A stretch of 61,376 nt of DNA from Promethearchaeota archaeon (GTDB taxonomy: Archaea > Asgardarchaeota > Lokiarchaeia > Sigyniarchaeales > SOKP01), in NCBI GenBank assembly GCA_030603385.1, contig JAUVXW010000028.1, positions 1 to 61,376 of the forward strand. The letters are read 5' to 3'. This document shows, piece after piece, positions 45,715 to 54,378 of the stretch. Under the pieces are notes generated by a model. The model was not told the DNA's origin, ran no database searches, and was given only the letters and a program-made list of their open reading frames with translations. Each line of letters starts with the position of its first letter. Positions within the stretch are counted from its first letter, which is position 1. The translations under genes were made by a program, and so were the position numbers.

Positions 45715-46308
45715 TCACTCACTTCCTTTTATTTTTTTAAATAATATTTTTTTATCTATTCTTCTCATTCTATCAAATAGGTCTTTCTTACTAATTTTAA
45801 GATATTTCATCGTAGTTTCAAGATCTTTATGTCTTAGAATTCCAGATACATCTTCCAATGCCATTCCATTGTTTAATAGGTGTGTTGCTCGTGATCTCCG
45901 GAAACTATGGGTAGTTATAGGTTTTTTAATTTCTGTTAGTTCTACACATTTTTTCACAATTTTATAGGCCATAGGATAACTAAGTTGAGAAGATCGATTG
46001 GATTGAAATACAAAATCTTGAGATTTAATCTTTTTATCCTTACAAAAGCGTTCAATTTCTCCATAAATATGTGGTGGTACTGGTTGAGTTTCCCAATTCC
46101 TCTTGTCTGTTTTTTGATCTCTCAGTAATAAATAAGTGTAATCATCTTCATTTCTATAATCTTCATATTTGCTATTTAAAGCTTCTGAAACTCGTAAAGC
46201 ACCATAATAACAGATTCTCATTAATAAAAGATCCCTAGAGGAGATTCCAGGAGTTTGCCATAATATTTCGATTTCTTTCTCTGAAAGCCATTCTTTTGAA
46301 TATTTCAT
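45715..46308 (-). CDS. Tyrosine recombinase/integrase
   Basis: This 197-residue catalytic-domain protein has the first catalytic Arg in GALRVSEAL (Arg39), HSFRRSRATHLL giving the His-x-x-Arg, the second His in RHKD, and Tyr in TTMKYLKI. The set is complete. The N-terminal core-binding domain is missing or very short, as in other minimal archaeal integrases. It should catalyse site-specific integration and excision and is the best sign that this region is a mobile element. It overlaps the upstream small gene by 4 bp (ATGA). Confidence 0.9.
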   Translation of the reverse strand: MKYSKEWLSEKEIEILWQTPGISSRDLLLMRICYYGALRVSEALNSKYEDYRNEDDYTYLLLRDQKTDKRNWETQPVPPHIYGEIERFCKDKKIKSQDFVFQSNRSSQLSYPMAYKIVKKCVELTEIKKPITTHSFRRSRATHLLNNGMALEDVSGILRHKDLETTMKYLKISKKDLFDRMRRIDKKILFKKIKGSE

Positions 46309-46496
46309 TTTTCTTTTGTTTTAATTAATTTTTTTCCATGTGTGAATTCTGAAATTGTATTTATCATATTTATTAAATAGTAGTTAATATCTGTTCTGAC
46401 CCCATTAATAGCTCCTAGTAAATCTTTAGGATCCAAGTTTTCTTCAATTGAAATATCTAAACCTTCAAAATTACCTTTTACTTCTATTTTAGTCAT
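46305..46496 (-). CDS. Small protein translated with the integrase
   Basis: This 63-residue protein (MTKIEVKGNFEGLDISIEEN, then DLLGAINGVRTDINYYLINM) overlaps the integrase start by four bases, so translation is coupled. The size and position suggest a directionality factor or the N-terminal helper of the minimal integrase. No helix-turn-helix is obvious. Confidence 0.6.
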   Translation of the reverse strand: MTKIEVKGNFEGLDISIEENLDPKDLLGAINGVRTDINYYLINMINTISEFTHGKKLIKTKEK

Positions 46497-46802
46497 TTTT
46501 TACACTTTTATTTATTTTTATAAATTAAAGATTTTATAGGAAAATCTCTACTTATGGATTGGATGATTATTTTTATTTATAAAGACACTTATCTTTTGAT
46601 TAACAAAAGTAAAGATTTTACCGTATTTTCTTTACTTAAAAAACAGAATAATTCATTTATAAAATATGATCATTATGCATATTTTCACATTAATAAAAAA
46701 AAAATAGAGAAAGAATCCTGGCTAATATTTTATTCATGGAGGAATAAAAGAGGTTCATTCTCTAAGGTTATTATTATTTTTCTAATATTTATTTATGCAT
46801 GA

Positions 46803-47273
46803 AAGGAATATTTTTTGGATAATAAATATAATAAATGTATTTTTACAGAAATAATTAGTTTTAAATAACCCAAAAAAGGCAAATTTCAAACAATTTTTTT
46901 AAAGTTGATATTTTCATTGTTAACACATCAAAAATGATCTTATTGTGTTATTTGCATTGTTTTTATGTAGTTATTCTCAATTTTATTAAAACGCTTATTT
47001 TTTCCACAAAAACCTTTTAATATGTGCAATTCTTTCTCAACTTTATCAAAACGCTTATTTTTTCCACAAAAACCTTTTAATATGTGTTAAATTCAATAAT
47101 TTTGGAAAAGAAAAAGAAAGAGTGATAAATCTTATCAATAATAACATTTATAAATAAATCTGATCTAATTTTAAGCAATAAATGTTTTTATGCAAAAAAT
47201 TGCACAAAAATCTTTAAAATTTAACAAAAATAAAAATTTTTAATTAAAAATTAAATAAAAAAGGTATGAAAAT
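46803..47273. promoter_or_regulatory. Gene-free region between integrase cluster and operon
   Basis: The region contains the direct repeats, a possible dyad and a TATA-like ATTTATAAATAAA at about 47147-47159 that could drive the long rightward operon. The start of the first operon gene is preceded by AAGGTATGAAAAT, which resembles the Shine-Dalgarno leaders used by later genes of the operon. Confidence 0.45.
46974..47086. repeat. Two 53-bp direct repeats with 60-bp period
   Basis: Copies at 46974-47026 and 47034-47086 (TTCTCAA...AAAACGCTTATTTTTTCCA...TTTTAATATGTG) differ at two of 53 positions. They sit in a gene-free 470-bp stretch between the integrase cluster and the large operon. Candidates are an origin iteron pair, tandem regulator sites or a crossover site. 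A further AACACA/TGTGTT dyad lies upstream at about 46922-46950. Confidence 0.75.
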
Positions 47274-48383
47274 ATGGCAGAAAAGCAAGGCCGTGTTTCA
47301 AGTAAGAGAAGCCTGGGGGAAAAATACAGCGATCTCGATAAAAAATTCAAGGTTCTCACCGTTTTCGGTATTATTTTCTGTATTGCTGGTTTACCATTGA
47401 TAATCTGGGGAGGTATTTGGGCATATAACACTTATGCTATTGGAGGCGAAACACCAGAAGAAACACCAACTACAAAACTATATTCTACTTTTGCATTAAT
47501 TTCGAATGTTGATGGGGAAATTGTTTCTCCTTTTGTTGAGATGGATATTTGGGGGCAAAAAGATAGCGCAGATTTTAGTCTGGGCATGGAAGATATTACT
47601 GATCTAACAAACTTTGAAAGAATAGAAACAAATACAGATGCTGATGATATAGAAATTGATTTAAGAGATGGCGACTATTATTGGGCAGAGATTACAGGAA
47701 ATAGTTTATATCAAAACACATTCTATTTACTCTATGGGGGTGCGAATCATGATTATATCAGATATGGTCATGATCCAAGTTCCGCTGTTCCTTTTAATAT
47801 ATTCGTTAAAAATACTGGTGCTGCAATAACCATTCCTGGTCATCAGACCAACGGAAATTTTACTGGTGTATTGGATGTTCCAATCAATAGTAGAACTCCT
47901 GCGAATTGTCATTATGGCGATAATTGGGCACTTAGCACAACTGAATTTGCTGCATTGACACAAAGGCAACAAGAAGTCTATTGGGATGAAGGAAATTGGT
48001 GTGATCAATTTCCAACTTATGATCCTACACTTGATATCGTAAATGAATATGATCGTGCTTGGGAAAAAATTACAAATGCACCTGCATTAAAATTTGTAAT
48101 GAATGATACAATCAGCGTGGTTGATGGTGAAGCGACTCAAATCAATTGTACAATTGGTCGGGGGTATTCTATTGATTTTTTGATTTCGGGTGTTAATCTC
48201 TATATGGCATGGTATGAAGGAATTGATTTCGATCCTTTTCCTTATACATTTGACTTCGAGATGTGGTTCGGTGTTAATATTAGTATAACAACCGTTTATA
48301 GCGGTAGAGCAAATGTTTTCGGAGCATTCTCATCTTTAGCTTGGGACACGACATATAATGAAATCGGCTTAGTTGCTGCATAA
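47274..48383 (+). CDS. Membrane-anchored surface protein, first gene of the large operon
   Basis: The 369-residue protein starts MAEKQGRVSSKRS (cytoplasmic, basic), has a membrane helix at about 30-52 (LTVFGIIFCIAGLPLIIWGG) and then an extracellular domain of about 310 residues, with few cysteines and some N-x-S/T sites. The N-terminal signature recurs in the 51088 and 54061 proteins. The ectodomain is beta-rich and unclassified. It is a type II-like anchored exterior protein. Confidence 0.7.
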   Translation: MAEKQGRVSSKRSLGEKYSDLDKKFKVLTVFGIIFCIAGLPLIIWGGIWAYNTYAIGGETPEETPTTKLYSTFALISNVDGEIVSPFVEMDIWGQKDSADFSLGMEDITDLTNFERIETNTDADDIEIDLRDGDYYWAEITGNSLYQNTFYLLYGGANHDYIRYGHDPSSAVPFNIFVKNTGAAITIPGHQTNGNFTGVLDVPINSRTPANCHYGDNWALSTTEFAALTQRQQEVYWDEGNWCDQFPTYDPTLDIVNEYDRAWEKITNAPALKFVMNDTISVVDGEATQINCTIGRGYSIDFLISGVNLYMAWYEGIDFDPFPYTFDFEMWFGVNISITTVYSGRANVFGAFSSLAWDTTYNEIGLVAA

Positions 48384-48406
48384 TTTGCCTTATTAAAGGT
48401 GATATT

Positions 48407-49834
48407 ATGAAAATATCAAATAAATTTTTTTTTCTTTTTTTTCTTTCTATATTTATTCTAATACCAATTAGTTTATTTTCTCCATTTGTAAGTGCTGGAG
48501 AAGTTGCTGATCCGATGATTTCTACGGATATTCTATCTGTTGATTTGGGTACATTTCAAGACAATACACTTGGAGATGGAAGTGGAAAATTTGACTATAT
48601 TACTGGCGGATTTGATCTTATTTCTTTTGAGAATTTGGGTCAGTATGGACAACCAAACCCTGAAACGAATGAAGTTATATATAGGGCCAAAGTGAAATGG
48701 GGATTTGAAGTAAATGCGTGGACATCAACTTTATTTAGGAATATATATCCATTTATAAATATTGAAAATATAGAAGAAGTTGCTTTTTTATCGATACAGT
48801 ATTGGAAACATATTCCTTGTATTTGGCCTAGATTAATTGAAGGTCAAACAAGTACTCCTCAATATAAAATAAAATTCTATGATATAGATTATGGGACAAG
48901 TAAGACAGAATATGTTTATAATTATGCGGTTGAGGAAGTAGATGTACCTGGAAGTTATTTACAACATAATTATCATGGTTATATTCCAGTTACTGTTGGG
49001 ATTGATCCGGGATTAGCATATTCTGGTGAAATTAAGGTTGCTGGGCAAACATTTACAGTTCCCACATTAACATCTGATATTCTTTATACTAAAATAGCGG
49101 ATATGAGAGGAGGGGAATGTGGAAGTTATGAGGATAGATATACGGATCAAGGAATAGATAGTGCATCTGTGACTGTTGATGTGCCAGAAGGAACCTGGAG
49201 TTCTACGACAACAAAACTTACTGATTGGTTTAATGATGAAGATGTTGGATCAATAACAAAAAAATCAAATGATACATTAACGGTACAACAATCTGTATAT
49301 GATTTATCATATAAAGGAGATACAAAACATGCTTCTGGAACCAGTAATGAATTTATGTTTAATTTACCAATTCATATACAACCAGAAGTGACGAAGTTAC
49401 GAAATTATTTCAATTTAAAACGCGGTGGATTTCATTGGTATACATGTTGCGGAAAATATAGGAAAAGTCCTTGGACTGTAGATGAAAGGATAACAAGAGA
49501 TGTATCTGTTAGTGTTCAAAATGTCTTCGTACATTACGATTTTGAAATGGAAACAGAGTTATTTATGACTTGCCAATTTGAAGGGGAGATTAGTGAATCA
49601 TTTCTTGAAGATCCAAACTTAATAATTTCAGATATGATCTGGGATGCATCAATTTGGGGAGATGAAACCGTACATATTAAACTCCCAAAAACAACCAAAT
49701 GGTGGGAGGAAATTATAATCTGGATACTTATTATTGCTGTTGTCGGAATTAGTTTTTATATTATATTAAAATATATAAAAAGTAAAAGCAGAAGACCACA
49801 TTATATCGTAATCAATAAACAGGGGGCAAAATGA
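48407..49834 (+). CDS. Secreted, C-terminally anchored surface protein
   Basis: The 475-residue protein has a signal peptide (about 7-29), a beta-rich ectodomain with Cys residues (for example GGECGS, WYTCCGKYRK) likely to form disulfides, and a C-terminal membrane helix (about 436-458) followed by a short basic tail. The Shine-Dalgarno GGTGAT lies just before the ATG. Its stop overlaps the next gene's start by four bases (ATGA), so translation is coupled. No family recognised; it resembles virion or S-layer surface proteins only in general design. Confidence 0.7.
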   Translation: MKISNKFFFLFFLSIFILIPISLFSPFVSAGEVADPMISTDILSVDLGTFQDNTLGDGSGKFDYITGGFDLISFENLGQYGQPNPETNEVIYRAKVKWGFEVNAWTSTLFRNIYPFINIENIEEVAFLSIQYWKHIPCIWPRLIEGQTSTPQYKIKFYDIDYGTSKTEYVYNYAVEEVDVPGSYLQHNYHGYIPVTVGIDPGLAYSGEIKVAGQTFTVPTLTSDILYTKIADMRGGECGSYEDRYTDQGIDSASVTVDVPEGTWSSTTTKLTDWFNDEDVGSITKKSNDTLTVQQSVYDLSYKGDTKHASGTSNEFMFNLPIHIQPEVTKLRNYFNLKRGGFHWYTCCGKYRKSPWTVDERITRDVSVSVQNVFVHYDFEMETELFMTCQFEGEISESFLEDPNLIISDMIWDASIWGDETVHIKLPKTTKWWEEIIIWILIIAVVGISFYIILKYIKSKSRRPHYIVINKQGAK

Positions 49835-51042
49835 TGAGAAAGGGGATAATAATCATTGTTTTACTTTTGATTTCCGCATGTATAATTCCTTTTATCATTT
49901 TTAGTTTACAATTTTTTGCGCTTGACCCGGGTAATGGTGGGGGAATTCTTCCTGATTATATACCAGATCCAGAGTATGATATAGGAATTCCTGTGCTTGA
50001 TGAAATTACTCCTGAAGTTGATTATGATGGAAGTATCAGATTATATTGGGATATAGTATCACCATATACAATATCACATTATCGTGTTAAGAGAATATTA
50101 GGTTCTGGTGTATGGGGGTTTATTGCTCATAATGTAGAAAATAAATATTATATTGATCTTAATCCACAAGAAGGAGTATATCAATATAAGGTTCAAGCAG
50201 TTGCTATAATTGATGGATCAAGTTATTATTCTGAGTATTCAAATGTTCAATCAGTTCAGGTGGTATCTCAAACTACTAATATTCCTGTACTTAAAGCAAT
50301 TGACGGTCCTTGTACTGATGGAACTGTTGAATTAGATTGGAATGCAGTTGAAGGTTATCTTGGTGGAACTATTATGGGATATCATATTTATAGATATTCC
50401 GCTTCAGAAGGATGGAAAGAAATTGATGGTGTTTCTTTTGGAATAACTGAATATACTGATGATATTGAAGTAAATGGAGAGTATCAATATTACATTAAAT
50501 CTATAACTCTTATCCATTTAGATATAGTAGAAAGTGACCCTTCAAATATTCAAACTGTAGTTGTTGATATACATGTAGAACCACCACCACCACCACCACC
50601 AGAACTTCTTCCTTCAAATCCATCAATAATAATAAATTCTGGAGTTGAAACAACCGATTCATTTGAAGTCACACTTTCACTTTATTGTGATCGTGCTGAT
50701 GAGATGCAAATTCAGATATCTATTGGAGTCTGGACTGACTGGGTTGATTATACAACGACATATATTATAACATTACTTGGAGTTGCAGATCCTGATTATC
50801 CTGATTTTAGAGTTAGTGTTATATTTAGAAATGATAATGGAACAACTGAAGATGCGGGGTATGGTGATATTTATGATGATATAACATATGAGGAACCAAC
50901 ACAGGAAGAAGAGGAAGAAGAGGAAGAACCATCTCCAGAAGAAGATTACACATTAATATATGTTTTACTTGGAGTTCTTGTAGGATTAATTGGAATAGGT
51001 GTTTTTCTAAAATATAGAAAGCAAATAATAAAATCTAAATAA
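49831..51042 (+). CDS. Fibronectin type III-like surface protein with C-terminal anchor
   Basis: The 403-residue protein has a signal peptide (about 6-28), then two FnIII-like domains (about 55-140 and 145-245, with IRLYWDIVSPYTISHYRV and ELDWNAV-type strands), a poly-Pro stretch, a third beta domain (about 262-345) and a Glu-rich linker. A membrane helix (about 375-394) and a basic tail end it. The order suggests an adhesion or spacer protein on the outer face of a membrane. Confidence 0.72.
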   Translation: MMRKGIIIIVLLLISACIIPFIIFSLQFFALDPGNGGGILPDYIPDPEYDIGIPVLDEITPEVDYDGSIRLYWDIVSPYTISHYRVKRILGSGVWGFIAHNVENKYYIDLNPQEGVYQYKVQAVAIIDGSSYYSEYSNVQSVQVVSQTTNIPVLKAIDGPCTDGTVELDWNAVEGYLGGTIMGYHIYRYSASEGWKEIDGVSFGITEYTDDIEVNGEYQYYIKSITLIHLDIVESDPSNIQTVVVDIHVEPPPPPPPELLPSNPSIIINSGVETTDSFEVTLSLYCDRADEMQIQISIGVWTDWVDYTTTYIITLLGVADPDYPDFRVSVIFRNDNGTTEDAGYGDIYDDITYEEPTQEEEEEEEEPSPEEDYTLIYVLLGVLVGLIGIGVFLKYRKQIIKSK

Positions 51043-51087
51043 TTTTTTTTAATTTTTTAATAAAAATAACCAGAAAGGAGATAAAAT

Positions 51088-51369
51088 ATGGCAGAAAAAA
51101 GTGGTAGAGTTCCAAAACCCAAAACCGTAGGAAGAAAAAGAAAACAAAGAACTACAAAATTTGGTGAACCAATCAGAAGGTTCAATAAAAAAGATTATCG
51201 ATTACAAAATAAATTCGCTTTTGAAAAAGATGCCAAAGATCATAAAGAACGAGTGAAAGAAAAAGGATATCTAGCTCATGTTACCCCATTTAAGGGGGGG
51301 CATAAATTATGGGTAAGAGATACTCCTAAAAGCAGGAAATGGGAAAAAAGTTTATTAAAAGGTGATTGA
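51088..51369 (+). CDS. Small basic protein sharing the operon's N-terminal signature
   Basis: The 93-residue protein (MAEKSGRVPKPKTVGRKRKQ...) is rich in Lys and Arg with no membrane helix. The first eight residues match the 47274 protein, and the Shine-Dalgarno context (AGGAGATAAAATATGGCAGA) is similar too. It may bind nucleic acid or the acidic or cytoplasmic face of the membrane proteins. Its end overlaps the next gene's start. Confidence 0.7.
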   Translation: MAEKSGRVPKPKTVGRKRKQRTTKFGEPIRRFNKKDYRLQNKFAFEKDAKDHKERVKEKGYLAHVTPFKGGHKLWVRDTPKSRKWEKSLLKGD

Positions 51370-51692
51370 ATATAACAAAAAAAAAGAAATCTGGATGGGT
51401 TAAATCTGGGAATTGGGAAATTCATACTACTCAACATAAAAAATGGGATAAAAAAGCTAGAAAAAAGGCACCTAAAAAGACAAAACCAAAAAAAAAATAT
51501 TTAATAAATCTTAAAAGAGAAAAAGCATTAGCTGGAAAAGGTTGGAAAGTTGCTAGAACAATGGGGTATTTAAAGCAACCAAAAAAAGCAATTGGCAAAA
51601 AAGGATATCCTTATGCTGTTTTAAATAAAAACAATAATTACGAAACGTTCTATACTTGGAAGGAAAAATCCTCTAAAAAAAAGAAAAAATAG
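51366..51692 (+). CDS. Small Lys-rich protein (probable ATA start at 51372)
   Basis: The protein is about 107-109 residues, with about a third Lys/Arg. The TTG at 51366 overlaps the stop of the previous gene, but the Shine-Dalgarno AGGTGA ends just before it; ATA at 51372 sits six bases after the motif, and T-K-K-K-K then begins the chain. Motifs include KSGNWEIHTTQHKKWD and YPYAVLNKNNNYETFYTW. No known family. Probably binds nucleic acid. Confidence 0.65.
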   Translation: MNITKKKKSGWVKSGNWEIHTTQHKKWDKKARKKAPKKTKPKKKYLINLKREKALAGKGWKVARTMGYLKQPKKAIGKKGYPYAVLNKNNNYETFYTWKEKSSKKKKK

Positions 51693-51983
51693 GTGATCAA
51701 AATAACAAAAAAAAGAAAACCTGTAAAATACGCAAATAAGGAATATCCACATGGAAAATATAAAATTGGAACCACAATCAAAATTACAGGACAAAAGACT
51801 AAAGTAGCTAATGGAACTTTCCGAATAACGAAATTATTTCCTAAACAATCAGCTAATAAGGGAGACTCCTATTTTCTTTATAAAAGAGTTCTAAAGAATA
51901 AAAAGCTTTCAAAAAATATTAAGAGAGGTTTACGTGGTAATTGGGGTTCAATATTAGATAAAAAAGCTAAAATTATAAAATAA
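51693..51983 (+). CDS. Small basic protein (probable ATA start at 51702)
   Basis: The protein is about 93-96 residues. GTG at 51693 directly follows the TAG of the previous gene and lies inside the Shine-Dalgarno AGGTGATC; ATA at 51702 is five bases downstream of AGGTGA, the normal distance. The sequence (YPHGKYKIGTTIKITGQKTK followed by NGTFRITKLFPKQS) suggests a small beta-barrel, SH3- or OB-like, with a basic tail. Unknown family. Confidence 0.65.
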   Translation: MIKITKKRKPVKYANKEYPHGKYKIGTTIKITGQKTKVANGTFRITKLFPKQSANKGDSYFLYKRVLKNKKLSKNIKRGLRGNWGSILDKKAKIIK

Positions 51984-51984
51984 G

Positions 51985-52554
51985 GTGATTAAAATAGCAA
52001 AAAAATCAGATACTCCAAAAAAACCAATGAGGGAAATTATTGAAGAATTGAGAAAACCACCAAAACCTTCAGGGAAAACCTATATTGATGGAATTATAAA
52101 AGAGCAAAAAGAGTATAAAAAATTAGATAAATCTCATAAAAAAACCTTATTCAAAAGATCTAAGCATAAAAAATATGTTGAAATGATTTCATTTAAAAAT
52201 CCAACTCAGGCCAGAATTTCAGCAAGAAAACTAAGAAAAGAATTTCGAGAAGCAAAACGAAATGCTAAAAAACTGAGGATTGCAAGAGCTACTCAAGGAG
52301 CTTCGAATCGAGCAAAGGCAAGTGGTAAAAGAAAAAAACTTAGTACTGATAAAAGAAAGCAATTTAAAGAAATTGGTAAGATATATGATACAACTGCAAA
52401 ATCAATGTGGGAAAAATATAAACATAAAAAAAAGGCAGCCTTTCCAAAGGAAGTCTTGAAGGCTAGAAGTGAAGGAAGAGCAATTTTAACAAAAGAAGGA
52501 AAAAGAAAAAGAACTTTTCATGTTGCAACTAATGGGAAAAAATCTAAGAAATAA
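51985..52554 (+). CDS. Lys-rich helical protein (probable ATA start at 51994)
   Basis: The protein is about 186-189 residues and mostly helical and basic. GTG at 51985 lies inside the Shine-Dalgarno AAGGTGA, while ATA at 51994 is five bases downstream and is followed by GCA-AAA-AAA, the same codons as after the ATG of the 45153 gene. The middle (QARISARKLRKEFREAKRNA) is a long amphipathic basic helix. It may compact or bind nucleic acid. Confidence 0.65.
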   Translation: MIKIAKKSDTPKKPMREIIEELRKPPKPSGKTYIDGIIKEQKEYKKLDKSHKKTLFKRSKHKKYVEMISFKNPTQARISARKLRKEFREAKRNAKKLRIARATQGASNRAKASGKRKKLSTDKRKQFKEIGKIYDTTAKSMWEKYKHKKKAAFPKEVLKARSEGRAILTKEGKRKRTFHVATNGKKSKK

Positions 52555-52646
52555 AAATTAAATTTTCAAATTTAAAGTGTTTTTAGAACACAAAAAAAAG
52601 TTAGATAAATTATAAATTAAAATTAAAGCAAAAAATGGGATAAAAT

Positions 52647-52949
52647 ATGGGAAAAAAGAAAAAAATAGGATCTACTTGGTCTAGAAGGGATCGTTTAATT
52701 AATGGGAAACCCCGACGTATATGGGTTAGAAAAATAGCAGGGAAATATGAAACAAGGACACATAAACCAGAAGTTCATGGGATTGCATTAGCAAGTAAAG
52801 TTATGGCTCAACGACCAAAAAAATCTCAAAAAATTGACAAACAACGATCACATAAGAAAAAAATAAGGCCTACAGATAAAAATATAAAAAGTTGGAAAAA
52901 ACGACCTGGATCTGCCGATATAAAAGGAGATGTTGATTCAAAAAAGTAG
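52647..52949 (+). CDS. Small basic protein with W-R-R-D motif
   Basis: The 100-residue Lys/Arg-rich protein has STWSRRDRLINGKPRRIWVR at 8-27, related to the C-terminal TARYRMVGGKRRKVKIRR of the 52992 protein. It is probably a duplicated basic module. The ATG has a GGGAT Shine-Dalgarno-like motif six bases upstream. There are no membrane helices. Likely nucleic-acid binding by composition. Confidence 0.65.
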   Translation: MGKKKKIGSTWSRRDRLINGKPRRIWVRKIAGKYETRTHKPEVHGIALASKVMAQRPKKSQKIDKQRSHKKKIRPTDKNIKSWKKRPGSADIKGDVDSKK

Positions 52950-52991
52950 ATTTATTTATAATAATAAAAAAATAATAGTTTGGTATTGGAA

Positions 52992-54059
52992 ATGAGCGAA
53001 GCAGAGCTAATTCATAGTTTAAATTATAAAAGTGAGAAGTTGTTCACTGTAATTGATACCTATGATAATCAGGTATATCCAATTAAGAAAAAGGATCCAG
53101 AAAAATATAACGAAATCATGACTCAAGTTTATAAAAATACTCATAAAACGGAGCTTTCAGGAGAGAGATTAGAATCTTGGAAAGAAAATTTTCCTAATAT
53201 GATTGATCGAAAAATAGAAGCAGAGAAGAAAAAATTAAAAACAAAGCTAAAATCTCCAAAAAGAGTAAAGAAAGGCAAGGAAATTTATATAACATCTCCA
53301 TTGCGAAATCAAAATATATTGAATAAAATGGAAAAAAGGGGTTATTATTCGATTAATGCGAAAGGTAAGACAGAGAGAATGAAAGCCGGATTGAAAGATG
53401 ATGAAATTATAGCAGATTTAGTTGAGGAGATTTCAGATCCATATGGCGGGGATCATGATATGGTTGAGATTATGTATGATGATCAATTTAAAAACCATAT
53501 AGAAGAATATGAAGATCGCTACAAATATGTGTATGCTGTGGAAGATATTAAACCCAAGAAAAAGGTGGCGAAAGATGTACTTATAAGAAAAGATATTATT
53601 TCTGTTCCAAAAAAACCAAAAAAAGAAGTTGAATTAAAAAAGAAACGACCTATTAAAATAACTCCAGTAAAAAAACCCATAAAAGAGAAAATAAAATTAT
53701 TTTCATCAATTATTCTTTCGGAAAATCCTATTAAAATAACTCCAACTGAAAAATTAGAATATGTTAAAAAGAAACCTGTTAAAAAGAAGAAACCCATTGT
53801 TAAGAAAAAACCAATACCTAAAAAGAAGAAACCACCAATTAAAAAGAAGAAACCTACAGTTAAGAAAAAACCTCCTGTAAAAAAAAGGCCAATCCCAAAA
53901 AAGAAACCTTCACCGAAAGTTAAAACAATGAGAGCAAAACGGAGGGGCTCCCCCATTACGGGGCGATGGACAGCACGTTATCGAATGGTGGGAGGGAAAA
54001 GAAGAAAAGTAAAGATAAGAAGATGGAAAGGCAAAATCCAGACCCGGAATATAAATTAA
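52992..54059 (+). CDS. Lys/Pro-rich repeat protein with basic C-terminal module
   Basis: The protein is about 355 residues. Residues 1-180 are charged and helical with an acidic patch. Residues about 190-320 are Lys/Pro-rich repeats (KKKPIVKKKPIPKKK-type) that should be extended and very basic, like histone H1 tails or the DNA-binding tails of viral proteins. The C-terminus (TARYRMVGGKRRKVKIRR) matches the 52647 protein. I choose the ATG at 52992; the TTG at 52980 is possible. Confidence 0.7.
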   Translation: MSEAELIHSLNYKSEKLFTVIDTYDNQVYPIKKKDPEKYNEIMTQVYKNTHKTELSGERLESWKENFPNMIDRKIEAEKKKLKTKLKSPKRVKKGKEIYITSPLRNQNILNKMEKRGYYSINAKGKTERMKAGLKDDEIIADLVEEISDPYGGDHDMVEIMYDDQFKNHIEEYEDRYKYVYAVEDIKPKKKVAKDVLIRKDIISVPKKPKKEVELKKKRPIKITPVKKPIKEKIKLFSSIILSENPIKITPTEKLEYVKKKPVKKKKPIVKKKPIPKKKKPPIKKKKPTVKKKPPVKKRPIPKKKPSPKVKTMRAKRRGSPITGRWTARYRMVGGKRRKVKIRRWKGKIQTRNIN

Positions 54060-54060
54060 A

Positions 54061-54378
54061 ATGTCGACCAGAAAAATAGGAAAAGTTCAATCGAAAAGAA
54101 GCAAAAAGACAGCTTCCCAAAAGAGAAAGAAATCGATAGTAAAAATCATTTTAATATCCAGTTTCTTGACTCTAATAGTTGGATTTACATTTGCAATTAT
54201 TCAATTCTTAGGAGAGACTTTTGGAGTTATCCCAGAAATCCAATTAGGTACTCTAAGTTGGGGGCGTTCTGGTGATGTAATTATTATTTTTGTTATTGGC
54301 CTCTTATCAAGTGTCTTTATCGGTTCTTTTCTTGTATTATTTCTTATGAAAAATCAAATAAAAGGAGAATTCAAATGA
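54061..54378 (+). CDS. Small two-helix membrane protein with basic N-terminus
   Basis: The 105-residue protein has an N-terminal SKRSKKTASQKRKKS-type basic stretch with the G-K-V-Q-S-K-R-S signature shared with 47274. Membrane helices follow at about 30-52 and 73-97, with both termini inside. Its stop overlaps the next gene's ATG by four bases. It may anchor or assemble the giant protein encoded next. Confidence 0.65.
   Translation: MSTRKIGKVQSKRSKKTASQKRKKSIVKIILISSFLTLIVGFTFAIIQFLGETFGVIPEIQLGTLSWGRSGDVIIIFVIGLLSSVFIGSFLVLFLMKNQIKGEFK

Noticed and set aside
46554..46802. 82-codon plus-strand open frame (MDWMIIFIYKDTYL...)
   Set aside because: Its composition is what AT-rich noncoding DNA gives (Ile, Lys, Phe, Tyr), it has no Shine-Dalgarno and no motif, and it lies in a gap between divergent genes; I do not call it a gene.
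46974..47086. CRISPR array
   Set aside because: There are only two direct repeats of 53 bp with a 7-bp interval; no series of repeats and unique spacers is present here or elsewhere in the window.
53519..53956. 145-codon minus-strand frame, Phe/Gly rich
   Set aside because: It is the antisense of the Lys/Pro-rich repeat gene; such repeats create long open antisense frames.
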